DNA of 64,000 nucleotides, taken from the NCBI GenBank assembly GCA_030447245.1, contig JAUJPG010000002.1, positions 75,486-139,485 on the forward strand, written 5' to 3'. The position numbers and the translations under genes are program-made. Under the pieces are notes generated by a model. The model did not search any database and had not been told where the DNA came from. It was given only the letters and a program-made list of their open reading frames with translations. Origin of the DNA: Chloroflexota bacterium. Its GTDB lineage: Bacteria > Chloroflexota > UBA6077 > JACCZL01. Below, one piece after another: positions 10,020 to 19,752 of the stretch (positions are counted from its first letter, which is position 1; every line of letters begins with the position of its first letter).

Positions 10020-11699
10020 ATGCCTCGGATGAGCGGTAAGCGAGCATTGATGGAGCAGCTCGTTGCGGACGGGGTCCGCCACATCTTTGGCAATCCTGGC
10101 ACGACCGAGCAGGGGTTCATGGACATCCTGCAAGAGTACCCCCAGATCGAGTTCATGCTGGGCCTCCATGAGGGCGTCGTCGTCAGCATGGCCGACGCCT
10201 ACGCACGGATGACCGGCCGCCCGGCCTTTGTTGAGCTGCACATCGCGCCGGGGCTTGGCAACGCACTCGGGATGCTGCACAACGCACGGGTTGGCAAGTC
10301 CCCACTGGTCGTCTACGCAGGCCAGTCGGCAACCCGTGCCGAGTTCCAGGAGCCACATCTGACCGGGCCGTTGGTCGACATGGCGCGTCCGATTTGCAAG
10401 TGGGCGGCGCAGATTGAGCATGCCCATGATGTGCCACAGGCGCTTCGACGGGCGTTCAAGGTCGCCGAAGAGCCACCGCGCGGACCCGTGTTCTTGAGCC
10501 TGCCCATCGATACCCTGGATACCGAAGCCGAGATGGACATCCGGCCAACATCGTACACGAGGTGGCGCTCTCGTCCCGACCAGGGAGCCGTGGTCGATGC
10601 GTGCGAGCTGCTCTTGCGTGTGGAGCGGCCGATGATGATGGTCGGTGACGGGGTAGCGCTCTCCGGAGCCCAGGCTGAGACGGCCGCTGTGGCGGAGCTG
10701 CTCGGCGCGCCGATGTTCGAGTGTTACGCCTCCGAGTTCAACGTACCGGCCAACCACCCACTCTATCGCGGCAGCGTCAACTTCGTCAGCCCTGGTCCGC
10801 TCCGCAAGGTGCTCGCGGAGTGCGACCTGCTGCTCGTCGTCGGCGCGCCGGTGTTTCAGCTTATCTTCCCTGAGCCGGAACAGCCGGTCATCCCGCCGTC
10901 CGCACGGCTCATTCAGATCGACAACAACGCGTGGGAGTTAAGCAAGAATGTTCCGGCGGACGTCGGCATCCTGGCTGACTCGAAGGCCACGCTGCATGAG
11001 ATTGCCGAGTTGCTGCGAAGTCGTCAGTCGCAGGAAGCGGCACACGCGGCCAAGCGCCGCGGAGCCGCCGCGGCCGACCAGATCCGGGGCCACAAGGAGC
11101 GCGCTCGCGCTCGTGATCGCGAACGCTGGAATAACTCGCCGATCTCGGCGCCGCGCCTGATGCACGAGATCGCTCAAACACTGCCGCCCCACGGGACGGT
11201 CTTCTCCGAGGCGATCACCAACACATCGCACGTGGAGGCAGCGATTCAGCCAGACCAGCCGGGGCGGCTCGTCAAAGGGCGTGGTGGCGGCATCGGTCCG
11301 GGCCTGCCGGGCACACTCGGGGTTCAACTCGCGCAGCCAGATCGCAAGGTCGTGGGGATCTGCTCCGATGGGGCCGCGATGTACAGCATCACCGCGCTCT
11401 GGACCGCGGCCCACCATCAAATTCCAGTGACCTACGTGATGCTGAGCAACGCGAGCTACCGTATTCTAAAGCTGAACATGGTCGAGTATCTGGGCTCGGC
11501 CGTTCGCGACCGCCGCTTCGTGGCGATGGACCTGACCGACCCGGAGCTGCGCTTCGACCGCCTGGCCGAGGCGATGGGCGTGTCCGGGCGGCGAGTCGAG
11601 CATCCCGACGAGCTGACCGGAGCGCTCCGCGAGGCCTTAGACCATGACGGCCCCTCGCTGGTGGACGTCGCGCTCGAGAGCCCGGTCCCCATTCCCTGA
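10020..11699 (+). CDS. Thiamine pyrophosphate-dependent enzyme (acetolactate synthase/benzoylformate decarboxylase-like)
   Basis: FGNPGTTEQGFMDIL, GLHEGVVVSMADAYARMTGRPAFVELH, C-terminal TPP domain. Confidence 0.9.
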   Translation: MPRMSGKRALMEQLVADGVRHIFGNPGTTEQGFMDILQEYPQIEFMLGLHEGVVVSMADAYARMTGRPAFVELHIAPGLGNALGMLHNARVGKSPLVVYAGQSATRAEFQEPHLTGPLVDMARPICKWAAQIEHAHDVPQALRRAFKVAEEPPRGPVFLSLPIDTLDTEAEMDIRPTSYTRWRSRPDQGAVVDACELLLRVERPMMMVGDGVALSGAQAETAAVAELLGAPMFECYASEFNVPANHPLYRGSVNFVSPGPLRKVLAECDLLLVVGAPVFQLIFPEPEQPVIPPSARLIQIDNNAWELSKNVPADVGILADSKATLHEIAELLRSRQSQEAAHAAKRRGAAAADQIRGHKERARARDRERWNNSPISAPRLMHEIAQTLPPHGTVFSEAITNTSHVEAAIQPDQPGRLVKGRGGGIGPGLPGTLGVQLAQPDRKVVGICSDGAAMYSITALWTAAHHQIPVTYVMLSNASYRILKLNMVEYLGSAVRDRRFVAMDLTDPELRFDRLAEAMGVSGRRVEHPDELTGALREALDHDGPSLVDVALESPVPIP

Positions 11700-11748
11700 G
11701 CGCGCGACGGCTGAACTTCCTGCGACAGAAGAGACCCTGCCGCAGGAG

Positions 11749-12000
11749 CTACGCGACCGGCGTTCGGCTCTCGCGACTCCCGAGGCCGCAGAGGACGCCA
11801 GTGGCCGCCCACAGGCTCAAAAGCAGCCATTCTGGCATCCGCGTGTTGGTCTGGAAGAGGATGATTGCCAGCAGGACGCCCAGAGCGCCGAGTGTGATCT
11901 GCCGACTGAGGACCGGCTTCCGGAGCTGGACATGGAGAAGCACGCTCGCCAAGACTCCGCCGGCGACACCGATGAGATAGACCGCCACATACCCCCACAT
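11749..12000 (-). CDS. Small hypothetical membrane protein
   Basis: 83 aa with about three hydrophobic segments. Confidence 0.45.
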   Translation of the reverse strand: MWGYVAVYLIGVAGGVLASVLLHVQLRKPVLSRQITLGALGVLLAIILFQTNTRMPEWLLLSLWAATGVLCGLGSRESRTPVA

Positions 12001-12149
12001 TGGTACGGCTTTCCAGCTCCAAGCCCACGCGTGCTGAGCGAGTCTACACGAGGCGCGGCGACTCGAGCACCCTCTTCCCGCTCCCGAAGTTGAGTCGGGC
12101 GCCCAGCGGCGCTACACTGGGCCAAACGCGGGGCGGTGGTGAGGCGAAT

Positions 12150-13505
12150 ATGCCGACGATCGACGAGCTGATAGCGAGCGTTGACCGGGCCCGTGACGAG
12201 GTCGTGCAGCTTCTCCAGGATCTCGTTCGGATCCCGACGATCAACGTCGGACCCCGCCCAGACACGGGTAACGAGACGCGCGCTTGCGAGCTGGTGCAGG
12301 CCAAATTCCGGGAAGCGGGAATCTCTTCCCAGGTACTCGAGTCCGTGCCCGGGCGCGGGAACCTCGTGGCGCGAATGGCGGGCGGCGAAGGTCAGCGGCT
12401 CCTGTTCATGTCCCATACGGATGTTGTCCCGGTCGAGGATGAGACCCTCTGGGAGCACCCGCCGTTTTCGGGCACGATCGACCGTGGCCGGATCTACGGG
12501 CGTGGCGCCGACGACGACAAGGCCGACGTGGTGGCACACGCGATGGGGTTGATCCTTCTCCAACGAGGCGGCGTCCGACTCGGGGGGGAGCTCATCTACC
12601 TTGCGGCCGCGGACGAGGAATCAGGCGGCCGCTGGGGCGCGGGCTGGATGGCCGAGCAGTACCCCGAGAAGATTCGGGCAGACGTAGCGATCAACGAAGG
12701 TGGTGGCAACCCGATCCGCACGCCGAACGGCGTCCTCTACCCGATCTGTAGCGGCGAGAAGAGCCGACTTGAGGCGCGACTGACCCGCAAGGGACGATCG
12801 GGCCATGCTTCGCGGCCCTGGACGGCAGACAATCCCGTTCCAGTGATGGCCGAGGTGGTGGGTCGGATCATGGCGTATGCCCCAGAGGTCGACGTCTCAC
12901 ATCCATTCTTCCGTGAGGTGCTGCAGGCGCTCGGGATCGACCAAGATCCGAATGCCGAGAACATCGACCGGATCTGTGACTCGCTCGCGGGTCGGGAGGC
13001 ACTTGCCACGACGCTCAAGGCATCCTCACGAATGACGATCACTCCGACAATGGTGAACGCCGGCGTCAAGAGCAACAGCATTCCCGACCGCGCGCACGTC
13101 GTCTGTGACGTTCGGGGATTGCCTGGTCAGGATGACCGCTACGTCCGTGCGGAACTCGAGCACATCTCCAGCGGCCTCGGGATGGACATCGACGTCGATT
13201 ACACCGCCGTCTCCAACGCGTCACCCGACGACTCGCCCTTCGTGGACCTTGCGGGCCAGGCGCTCGGCAGCGCTCTCGGAGATCAGGACTTCCGCCTTGT
13301 GCCCGCGCTGACGGTCGGGTTCACCGACTCGCGATTCGTGCGCCCATTAGGCGCTCAGGTCTACGGCTTCGGGCCTCACCACCCGAGTGCCGAGCCGAAT
13401 CGGGCGGGAGTTCACGGCAACAACGAATTCATGGAGATCGAGAGCTTGATGCTGCGCACCAAGTTCGCCGTCGCGCTGGCCTGCCTCACGCTGGGGGTGG
13501 CGTGA
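12150..13505 (+). CDS. M20 family metallopeptidase (ArgE/DapE-like)
   Basis: LLFMSHTDVVPVEDE, GRGADDDKADVVAHAMG, AADEESGGRWGAGWM; start MPTIDEL preferred over upstream ORF start. Confidence 0.85.
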   Translation: MPTIDELIASVDRARDEVVQLLQDLVRIPTINVGPRPDTGNETRACELVQAKFREAGISSQVLESVPGRGNLVARMAGGEGQRLLFMSHTDVVPVEDETLWEHPPFSGTIDRGRIYGRGADDDKADVVAHAMGLILLQRGGVRLGGELIYLAAADEESGGRWGAGWMAEQYPEKIRADVAINEGGGNPIRTPNGVLYPICSGEKSRLEARLTRKGRSGHASRPWTADNPVPVMAEVVGRIMAYAPEVDVSHPFFREVLQALGIDQDPNAENIDRICDSLAGREALATTLKASSRMTITPTMVNAGVKSNSIPDRAHVVCDVRGLPGQDDRYVRAELEHISSGLGMDIDVDYTAVSNASPDDSPFVDLAGQALGSALGDQDFRLVPALTVGFTDSRFVRPLGAQVYGFGPHHPSAEPNRAGVHGNNEFMEIESLMLRTKFAVALACLTLGVA

Positions 13506-13552
13506 GGCGGAGTGACCTGCCCAGCTGAGCACGGCATAGCGTTGGACTAGGC

Positions 13553-14068
13553 GTGAGGATAGACCTCGGCTACCTTGTCGTGACCGGGACGAGCACGGCA
13601 TCGCGCGCGCCCGAGATCGTGCGTGGACTGCAGCGACTCGGCCTGTCGACCATCACGTTGATGACTCCGAACGCTCGGCGGGTGGTCAGCCCGTGGGAGC
13701 TCTCCAACCTCGTCGGCAATCGGCTGGTCGAGTCGTACTTCGACGCGGCGATACTTCCGCGGCCGCCATCGGGTCTCGTGCTCGTAGCGCCGTGCGGTTT
13801 CAACTCCTTGAACAAGCTCGCCGCGGGGATCGCCGACAACCTGGCCCTGTCGGTCGTGGCCGAGGCGATCGGTCGGCGCACGCCAGTGATTGTGGCCCCC
13901 TCGGTGAACGACGCGCTTCTGAGCCACCCGCGCACCGCGGCCTCGACTGCGACGCTGCGAGAGTGGGGCGTGTCAGTCGTTCCACCCGAAGATCACGGCG
14001 CGGGGCCGCGCCTGGCGCCCACCGACGTGCTGCTCGCCGAGGTGGGTCGTCGACTCTGCGACCTGTAG
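13553..14068 (+). CDS. Flavoprotein (HFCD/phosphopantothenoylcysteine decarboxylase-like) family protein
   Basis: LVLVAPCGFNSLNKLAAGIADNLALSVVAEAIGRRTPVIVAPSVNDALLSHP resembles flavoprotein-family PPC-decarboxylase fold. Confidence 0.6.
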   Translation: MRIDLGYLVVTGTSTASRAPEIVRGLQRLGLSTITLMTPNARRVVSPWELSNLVGNRLVESYFDAAILPRPPSGLVLVAPCGFNSLNKLAAGIADNLALSVVAEAIGRRTPVIVAPSVNDALLSHPRTAASTATLREWGVSVVPPEDHGAGPRLAPTDVLLAEVGRRLCDL

Positions 14069-14099
14069 GATCATCTGCTCACGGCCGTGGGCAGCAAAA

Positions 14100-14122
14100 G
14101 GCCCGACTTCGCTGGTCGGGCC
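14100..14122 (-). terminator. Rho-independent terminator downstream of tRNA-Gly
   Basis: 8-bp perfect stem GGCCCGAC/GTCGGGCC with TTTT following on the minus strand. Confidence 0.8.
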
Positions 14123-14124
14123 GG

Positions 14125-14195
14125 AGCGGGAGAAGGGAATCGAACCCTCACGTCTAGCTTGGGAAGCTAGCAGGCTACCACTACATCACTCCCGC
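14125..14195 (-). tRNA. tRNA-Gly (anticodon CCC)
   Basis: Minus-strand GCGGGAG...CTAGC-TTCCCAA-GCTAG...GAGGGTTCGATTCCCTTCTCCCGCT; cloverleaf stems traced by hand. Confidence 0.92.
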
Positions 14196-14327
14196 GGGAT
14201 GGCATGAGTATAGATTCGACTGCGCGGGGCCGGCAAACATCGGAGTACGGGGGCTGGCCTCGGAGCGGGTCGCGGTACCCGCGCTAAGCACGAACCGCGG
14301 GCTCCTCCTACGGGTGGCCGGGTGCTG

Positions 14328-15401
14328 CTAGGTGGACTTCCCCAGCTCGGCCTTGAGGAAGTCGATGTTCTCGATCGTGGTGGGGTCGGCCTCGTTGAGC
14401 AGGGCGAGATAGTAGGTCACGAAGTCGCCCCAGACGACCATGTGGCAGACCTGCGCTAACTCGCCCTGGCCTTCCGCGCGGAGGACGCGGCTACGGACCC
14501 CGCGGCGGCCGAGCAGCTGGCTGGTCACGCGTTCACGGAGGCCGATCCGGGGGTGGTTCAGCGGCGACGAGAGGATAAGGACCTGGATCTTCTGCTCGAG
14601 CGCCGCCGGGTGCTCGTAGCCGATGACCGCGTTGTGGTTCAGCTCCGGGAACTGTTCGAAGAACGCCCAGTGCTTGGCGTTCTCGTTGAACTGCCCCTTC
14701 CAGCGCCGCGCGACCTCCGCGAGGATGCCGCCGCCGTAGACGACGGCGAGGCTACCGTGGATGACGGTCGCCAGTTCTTTCGCCGGGTTGAGCGAGGTCG
14801 GGCTATCCGGATGACAGGTCGCGGTCTGTTGGCGAATCGCCGCGAGAGCCTCGTCCACCTTGAGCTCGATCTCCGGCAGGTACTCCAGCCTGACCAGTAG
14901 CCGGAGCAGCAAGAAGAGTGAGTAGCCGAGGGCTGCCCTCGGCTGCGCCTCATAGGTGAAGCGCAGCACCGGGAACCCATGTTGCTCAGCGAGCTGGCCC
15001 AGCTTCCCACCGGTTGTGAGTCCAATGACTCGGGCACCGACGGCGAGCGCCTGATCGGTCGCGGACAGTGTCTCCTCGGTGTTGCCTGAGTAGCTGGCGG
15101 CAATGACCAGCGTCTCCGACCCGACCCAGGCTGGTAGCTCGTACTCGCGCGAGACGAGTATCGGGATCGGAACGTGGCGAGCGGTGAGCGTCCGCGCGAG
15201 ATCGCCCCCGATCGCCGACCCGCCCATGCCGAGAACCACGATCTGCCTCGCCTGGCCATACTCCGCGGGCAGGTCGAAGCTGGTCGCGATGTTCCAGGCG
15301 TCCTGAGCCTGGCGATCCATCTCTAGGACGCGAGCGAGCATGTCAGACCGATCGAGCTGTTGGTACGTAGTCGGTTGATCCAGATCGATCATCGTCTCCA
15401 T
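14328..15401 (-). CDS. Bifunctional phosphoglucose/phosphomannose isomerase
   Basis: VVLGMGGSAIGGDLARTL, VIAASYSGNTEETLSA; start METMIDL preferred over the ORF-track start. Confidence 0.88.
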   Translation of the reverse strand: METMIDLDQPTTYQQLDRSDMLARVLEMDRQAQDAWNIATSFDLPAEYGQARQIVVLGMGGSAIGGDLARTLTARHVPIPILVSREYELPAWVGSETLVIAASYSGNTEETLSATDQALAVGARVIGLTTGGKLGQLAEQHGFPVLRFTYEAQPRAALGYSLFLLLRLLVRLEYLPEIELKVDEALAAIRQQTATCHPDSPTSLNPAKELATVIHGSLAVVYGGGILAEVARRWKGQFNENAKHWAFFEQFPELNHNAVIGYEHPAALEQKIQVLILSSPLNHPRIGLRERVTSQLLGRRGVRSRVLRAEGQGELAQVCHMVVWGDFVTYYLALLNEADPTTIENIDFLKAELGKST

Positions 15402-15621
15402 CCCGCGCACGCGGCTTCCGAGCAATCCGCGGCGCCGAGGAAGTGTAGCTCCATCCGACGCACGGGTCAGCGACCGTGCCTGACCACCACGTCGCTGGCC
15501 GACCCGGAACATTCCTGCTCGTCGCCTTGGTCCCGGCGCCACGGCCGGTCGGATGCGGTCCTGGGCGCGCCGGGAGCTCCACAGCGGGCCCGCCGCTGTG
15601 GTCAAGCGGTATACTTGACGC

Positions 15622-16080
15622 ATGCTACGGTTCGCGTTTGTCGTGGGTGTTGCTGTCGGGATTAGTCTGATGGCCGGGGTCGTCCCGAGTTCGCAGGCAC
15701 AGCCAGCGCGCCCGGTTGTCGTCTTGTTGGCCAGTGACCAAGCAGCCTATCAGCTCGGGAGCTCGGTGACCTTTACGATCGCCGCGGATAATCCCGGCCC
15801 GGATCCGACTACGCTGACATTCAGTTCGGGACAGAGATACGACATCGTGGTGATGTCGGGCGAGGCCGAGGTCTGGCGCTGGTCGAACGAGCGGGCGTTC
15901 ACCGCGGTCTTCGGCGAGTCGTCGTTCCCATCTGGCTTGACGCTGTTGGGTCGCGAGACCTGGGACTGGCGTGACAACAGCGGTGCGCCATTGCCGCCGG
16001 GCACGTACCGGGTCATCGGCAGTATCGCATCGGTGCCGCCTCAACAGGGCAACGTCCTGGAGATCACGCTCTCGCCCTGA
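15622..16080 (+). CDS. Secreted BsuPI-related putative proteinase inhibitor domain protein
   Basis: FSSGQRYDIVVMSGEAEVWRWSNERAF...LPPGTYRVIGSI is the BsuPI-domain pattern; signal peptide. Confidence 0.75.
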   Translation: MLRFAFVVGVAVGISLMAGVVPSSQAQPARPVVVLLASDQAAYQLGSSVTFTIAADNPGPDPTTLTFSSGQRYDIVVMSGEAEVWRWSNERAFTAVFGESSFPSGLTLLGRETWDWRDNSGAPLPPGTYRVIGSIASVPPQQGNVLEITLSP

Positions 16081-16100
16081 GTCAGCTGGACCGCTCGGGT

Positions 16101-17087
16101 TCAGGTCGCGGCACGCACACGGTGGCGCCAGTCTTCGAGCAAGTCGGCAAGCGTCTGCTCGAACGGAATCTCAGGTCGCCAGCCGGTCGCTGCGTGGAGC
16201 TTGGAGTAGTCGGCGTACTGGATCGGCACTTCCGAGGGCCGCATGAGCGCTGGATCGGTCTGGACCTCGAGGTGCCTGGTCGCGTGGGCGAGGAGTCCGT
16301 CGAGCACCTCACGAATCGGGCGAGGTTGGCCGCTGCCGAGATTGTAGACCTCGCCAGCCGTTCCCAGTTCCAGGAGAAGCCGGTACCCACGGACGACGTC
16401 GCGCACGTCGGTGAAGTCGCGCTCGCCATCCAGATAGCCTACTCGTATGACCGCGTCCCGAAGCCCAGCCTCGCTCTCTGCAATCTGACGCGCAAAGGCC
16501 GCCGCGACGAACGTGTCGACCTGGCCCGGCCCTGTGTGTCCGAAGGGTCGAACCCGAACGATCTGCATCCGGTGCGTCGCGAAGTACTGGTGTCCCAGCA
16601 GGTCCTGGGTGACCTTGCTGACCGCGTACGCGCTGACTGGTCGGAGTTCACAGGACTCGTCGATCGGTAACTGCTCGGGTGGCGTGGGCCCATACTCGTC
16701 GCTCGAGCCCACGACGAGGATCCGGGTGTCGACACCGCACTCGGCCACCGACTCGAGGAGGTTGACCTGACCGCCGATGTTGTTGATCAGCGTTGACAGC
16801 GGGTCTTCCAGCGAGCGCGCCACCGACGACTGGGCCGCGAGATGGTAGACGGCTTCGGGCCGCACCTCGCGGACGGCGGCGGTGACGCGAGCCCGGTCCG
16901 TGAGGTCCGCGGGCACCGTTCTGACCGCCGGGTCGAGATGTCGGTCGGAAGGCTCCGGCCGAGTCAGCCCCCACACCTGATCCTCGCCGCGTGCGAGCAG
17001 ATGAGCCGCCAGATGGCGACCCACAAACCCCGCGGCGCCGGTGATCAACACTCTCATGGCGGCGACAGGATACCGGAGCCAGGGCAT
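16101..17087 (-). CDS. NAD-dependent epimerase/dehydratase (GDP-mannose 4,6-dehydratase/reductase type)
   Basis: VLITGAAGFVGRHLAAHLLARG, YAVSKVTQDLLGHQYF, RPFGHTGPGQVDTFV. Confidence 0.88.
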   Translation of the reverse strand: MPWLRYPVAAMRVLITGAAGFVGRHLAAHLLARGEDQVWGLTRPEPSDRHLDPAVRTVPADLTDRARVTAAVREVRPEAVYHLAAQSSVARSLEDPLSTLINNIGGQVNLLESVAECGVDTRILVVGSSDEYGPTPPEQLPIDESCELRPVSAYAVSKVTQDLLGHQYFATHRMQIVRVRPFGHTGPGQVDTFVAAAFARQIAESEAGLRDAVIRVGYLDGERDFTDVRDVVRGYRLLLELGTAGEVYNLGSGQPRPIREVLDGLLAHATRHLEVQTDPALMRPSEVPIQYADYSKLHAATGWRPEIPFEQTLADLLEDWRHRVRAAT

Positions 17088-17176
17088 GCCTGGAGAGTCA
17101 CTCAGGGGTCCATATCAGCCTGGCTGGGGAATCGGGCTGGTCGCCGAGCGAGGCTGACGAGCGTCGTCTGGAGCGT

Positions 17177-18425
17177 TCAGCGGGCGGCGACCGCCTGGGC
17201 CTGAGCCATGCCGGCCGCGGAGCGGAGGGCGTCAGCCTTATCGGTGCGCTCCCAGGGGGCGTCGATGTCGTCCCGGCCGAAATGTCCGTACGCCGCGGTC
17301 GCCTTGTAAATCGGCCGTCGGAGACGGAGGTCGCGGATCAGAGCGGCCGGTCGAAGGTCGAAATGCTCCTGGATGAGAGCGGCGATCGTGTCTTCGGAGA
17401 CCCGTCCTGTTCCAAAGGTCTCGATCATGACCGAAACAGGCTCGGCGACGCCGATGGCGTAGGCCAGCTGGATCTCAAAGCGGTCCGCAAGGCCGGCCGC
17501 GACGACGTTCTTGGCAACATACCGAGCGGCATAGGCTGCCGACCGGTCAACCTTCGTGGGATCCTTGCCGGAAAAGGCGCCGCCGCCGTGGCGCGCCATC
17601 CCGCCGTAGGTGTCGACAATGATCTTGCGCCCGGTAAGCCCAGAATCTCCGAATGGGCCGCCGATGACGAAACGGCCGGTTGGATTGATCAGGACCTTCG
17701 TGTCGCCGTCGAGCAGCTCGGCCGAGACGATCGGCGTGATCACGTGCTGCCGCACATCGCCGTCAATCTGTGGTTGTTCGACTCCTTCGGCGTGCTGGGT
17801 CGAGATGACGATCGTGTCAACACGGACCGGCTTGCCGTACTGGTACTCGACGGTCACCTGGCTCTTGCCGTCCGGGCGCAAATACGGAAGCGTGCCGTCC
17901 TTGCGGACGCGGGTGAGCTGCCGGGTCAAATGATGCGCCAGGGCAATTGGTAGCGGCATCAGCTCGGGAGTTTCGTTGCACGCGAAGCCGACCATCATGC
18001 CCTGGTCGCCCGGCGCCCGTTGCGAGGGCGGCGTCCTGGTCGCCCTGCTTGGACTCGAGCCCTTGGTCTACGCCGAGAGCAATGTCCTCGGATTGGCCGG
18101 ACAGATGAACGGCAATTTCCACGCTATCAGACGAGGTGCCGAACGAACGATCGGTGTAGCCGATGTCGCGCAGCGTGTCGCGGACGAGCTTCTTGACATC
18201 CTCAATCGGGGGCAGCGGCGTAACCTCGCCAAAGACGGCTACCCAATCGACCTTCTCGTCCGACTTGACTCCCGACTCGCACGCCACGCGAGCCTGGGGG
18301 TTCTTGCTCAGCGACCAATCCAGGACGGCATCGGAAATCTGGTCGCAGATCTTGTCCGGATGGCCCTCGGTGACCGACTCAGAAGTGAACAGCAGACTGG
18401 GCGACTGCATGAAAGTGATCGACAT
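17177..18425 (-). CDS. metK: S-adenosylmethionine synthetase, interrupted by a +1 frameshift near 18009-18011
   Basis: N-terminal half in ORF 17817..18446 ([22 protein letters not shown]...), C-terminal half in ORF 17177..17998 ([21 protein letters not shown]...[21 protein letters not shown]). Removing one G from GCCGGGCGACCAG restores [18 protein letters not shown]. Confidence 0.93.
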
Positions 18426-18459
18426 GGCTCCTCCCTCATTCGCCATTCCTGATCGCCGG

Positions 18460-19731
18460 TTAGGTGCCCTGCTCCCAGGAGGCCAAGTACGTTTCCTGCT
18501 CGGTGGTCAAGGTGTCGATCGCCACGCCCATTGACGCGAGCTTCAGGCGCGCGATCTCGCGGTCGATATCCTCGGGGACGACGTAGACTTCGTTCTTGAG
18601 TTGGCTGGAATTCTTCAGCATGTACTCGGCTGCGAGTGCCTGATTGGCGAAGCTCATGTCCATGACCGCGGCTGGATGGCCTTCGGCGGCGGCCAGGTTG
18701 ATCAGCCGACCTTCGCCAAGGAGATAGATCCGGCGGCCGTCGGCCAAACGGTACTCGTCCACGAAGTCGCGGACCCGACGCTTGGACTGGGCAAGCTGCT
18801 CGACCGCGGGAATGTTGATCTCGTCGTTGAAGTGCCCCGAGTTGGCGACAATCGCTCCGTCCTTGAGGTGCTCGACATGCTCGCGATCCAGGACGTTCAG
18901 ATTGCCGGTAACGGTGATGACGATGTCGGCCACCTCGGCGGCGCGGGCCATCGGCATCACCTGGAAACCCTCCATCACGGCCTCCAGGGCACGGACTGGA
19001 TCGACCTCGGTGATGACGACGTGGGAACCCATCCCGCGCGCGCGGCTGGCAACACCCCGGCCGCACCAGCCGTAGCCGACGACCACGACGGTCTTGCCAG
19101 CCAGCAGAACGTTGGTGGCGCGAATCACGCCGTCAAGGGTGCTCTGGCCGGTGCCGTAGCGGTTGTCAAAGAAGTGTTTGGTCATCGCCTCGTTGACGGC
19201 GACGATCGGGTATTTGAGCGCGCCGGCCTTGGCCATACTCTTCAAGCGAATCACACCGGTGGTGGTCTCTTCAGTGCCTCCGAGGACGTTCGAGAGCAGC
19301 TCCGGCTTCTGGGTGTGAAGCACCGTCACCAGGTCGGCGCCGTCGTCCATCGTCATTTGCGGTCCGGTTGCGAGCGTCGCTTCGATGTGGCGGTAGTAGG
19401 TCTGCTCGTCCTCGCCCTTGATGGCGAAGGTCGGGATGCCGTGCTCGCCAACCAGGGCGGCCGCTACGTCGTCCTGAGTGGACAGCGGGTTCGAGGCGCA
19501 CAAGGTGACCTGCGCTCCGCCGTCGCGCAGGGTGATCGCCAGGTTCGCCGTCTCGCTCGTCACATGCAGGCAGCCCGCCAGCCGCACGCCCTCGAGCGGA
19601 CGCTCACGCCGGAACCGCTCCTGGATTAGCTTGAGGACGGGCATCTCGGCACCGGCCCACTCGATCTTGAGCAGACCGCGCTCGGCAAGCGCCAGGTCCT
19701 TGACATCGTGCTCCTGGTTCGCAACGGACAT
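18460..19731 (-). CDS. ahcY: Adenosylhomocysteinase
   Basis: [62 protein letters not shown]. Confidence 0.95.
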   Translation of the reverse strand: MSVANQEHDVKDLALAERGLLKIEWAGAEMPVLKLIQERFRRERPLEGVRLAGCLHVTSETANLAITLRDGGAQVTLCASNPLSTQDDVAAALVGEHGIPTFAIKGEDEQTYYRHIEATLATGPQMTMDDGADLVTVLHTQKPELLSNVLGGTEETTTGVIRLKSMAKAGALKYPIVAVNEAMTKHFFDNRYGTGQSTLDGVIRATNVLLAGKTVVVVGYGWCGRGVASRARGMGSHVVITEVDPVRALEAVMEGFQVMPMARAAEVADIVITVTGNLNVLDREHVEHLKDGAIVANSGHFNDEINIPAVEQLAQSKRRVRDFVDEYRLADGRRIYLLGEGRLINLAAAEGHPAAVMDMSFANQALAAEYMLKNSSQLKNEVYVVPEDIDREIARLKLASMGVAIDTLTTEQETYLASWEQGT

Positions 19732-19752
19732 GCATTCTCTCCTCAGTCGTAT

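Noticed and set aside
18005-18015. Programmed ribosomal frameshifting in metK
   Set aside because: No established precedent known to me for metK, and no evident slippery heptamer or stimulatory stem was identified; sequence error is more parsimonious until reads are checked
18601-19629. 342-aa plus-strand ORF antisense to ahcY
   Set aside because: Codon-bias artefact of high-GC coding sequence; the minus strand encodes clear adenosylhomocysteinase and the antisense translation shows no family motifs
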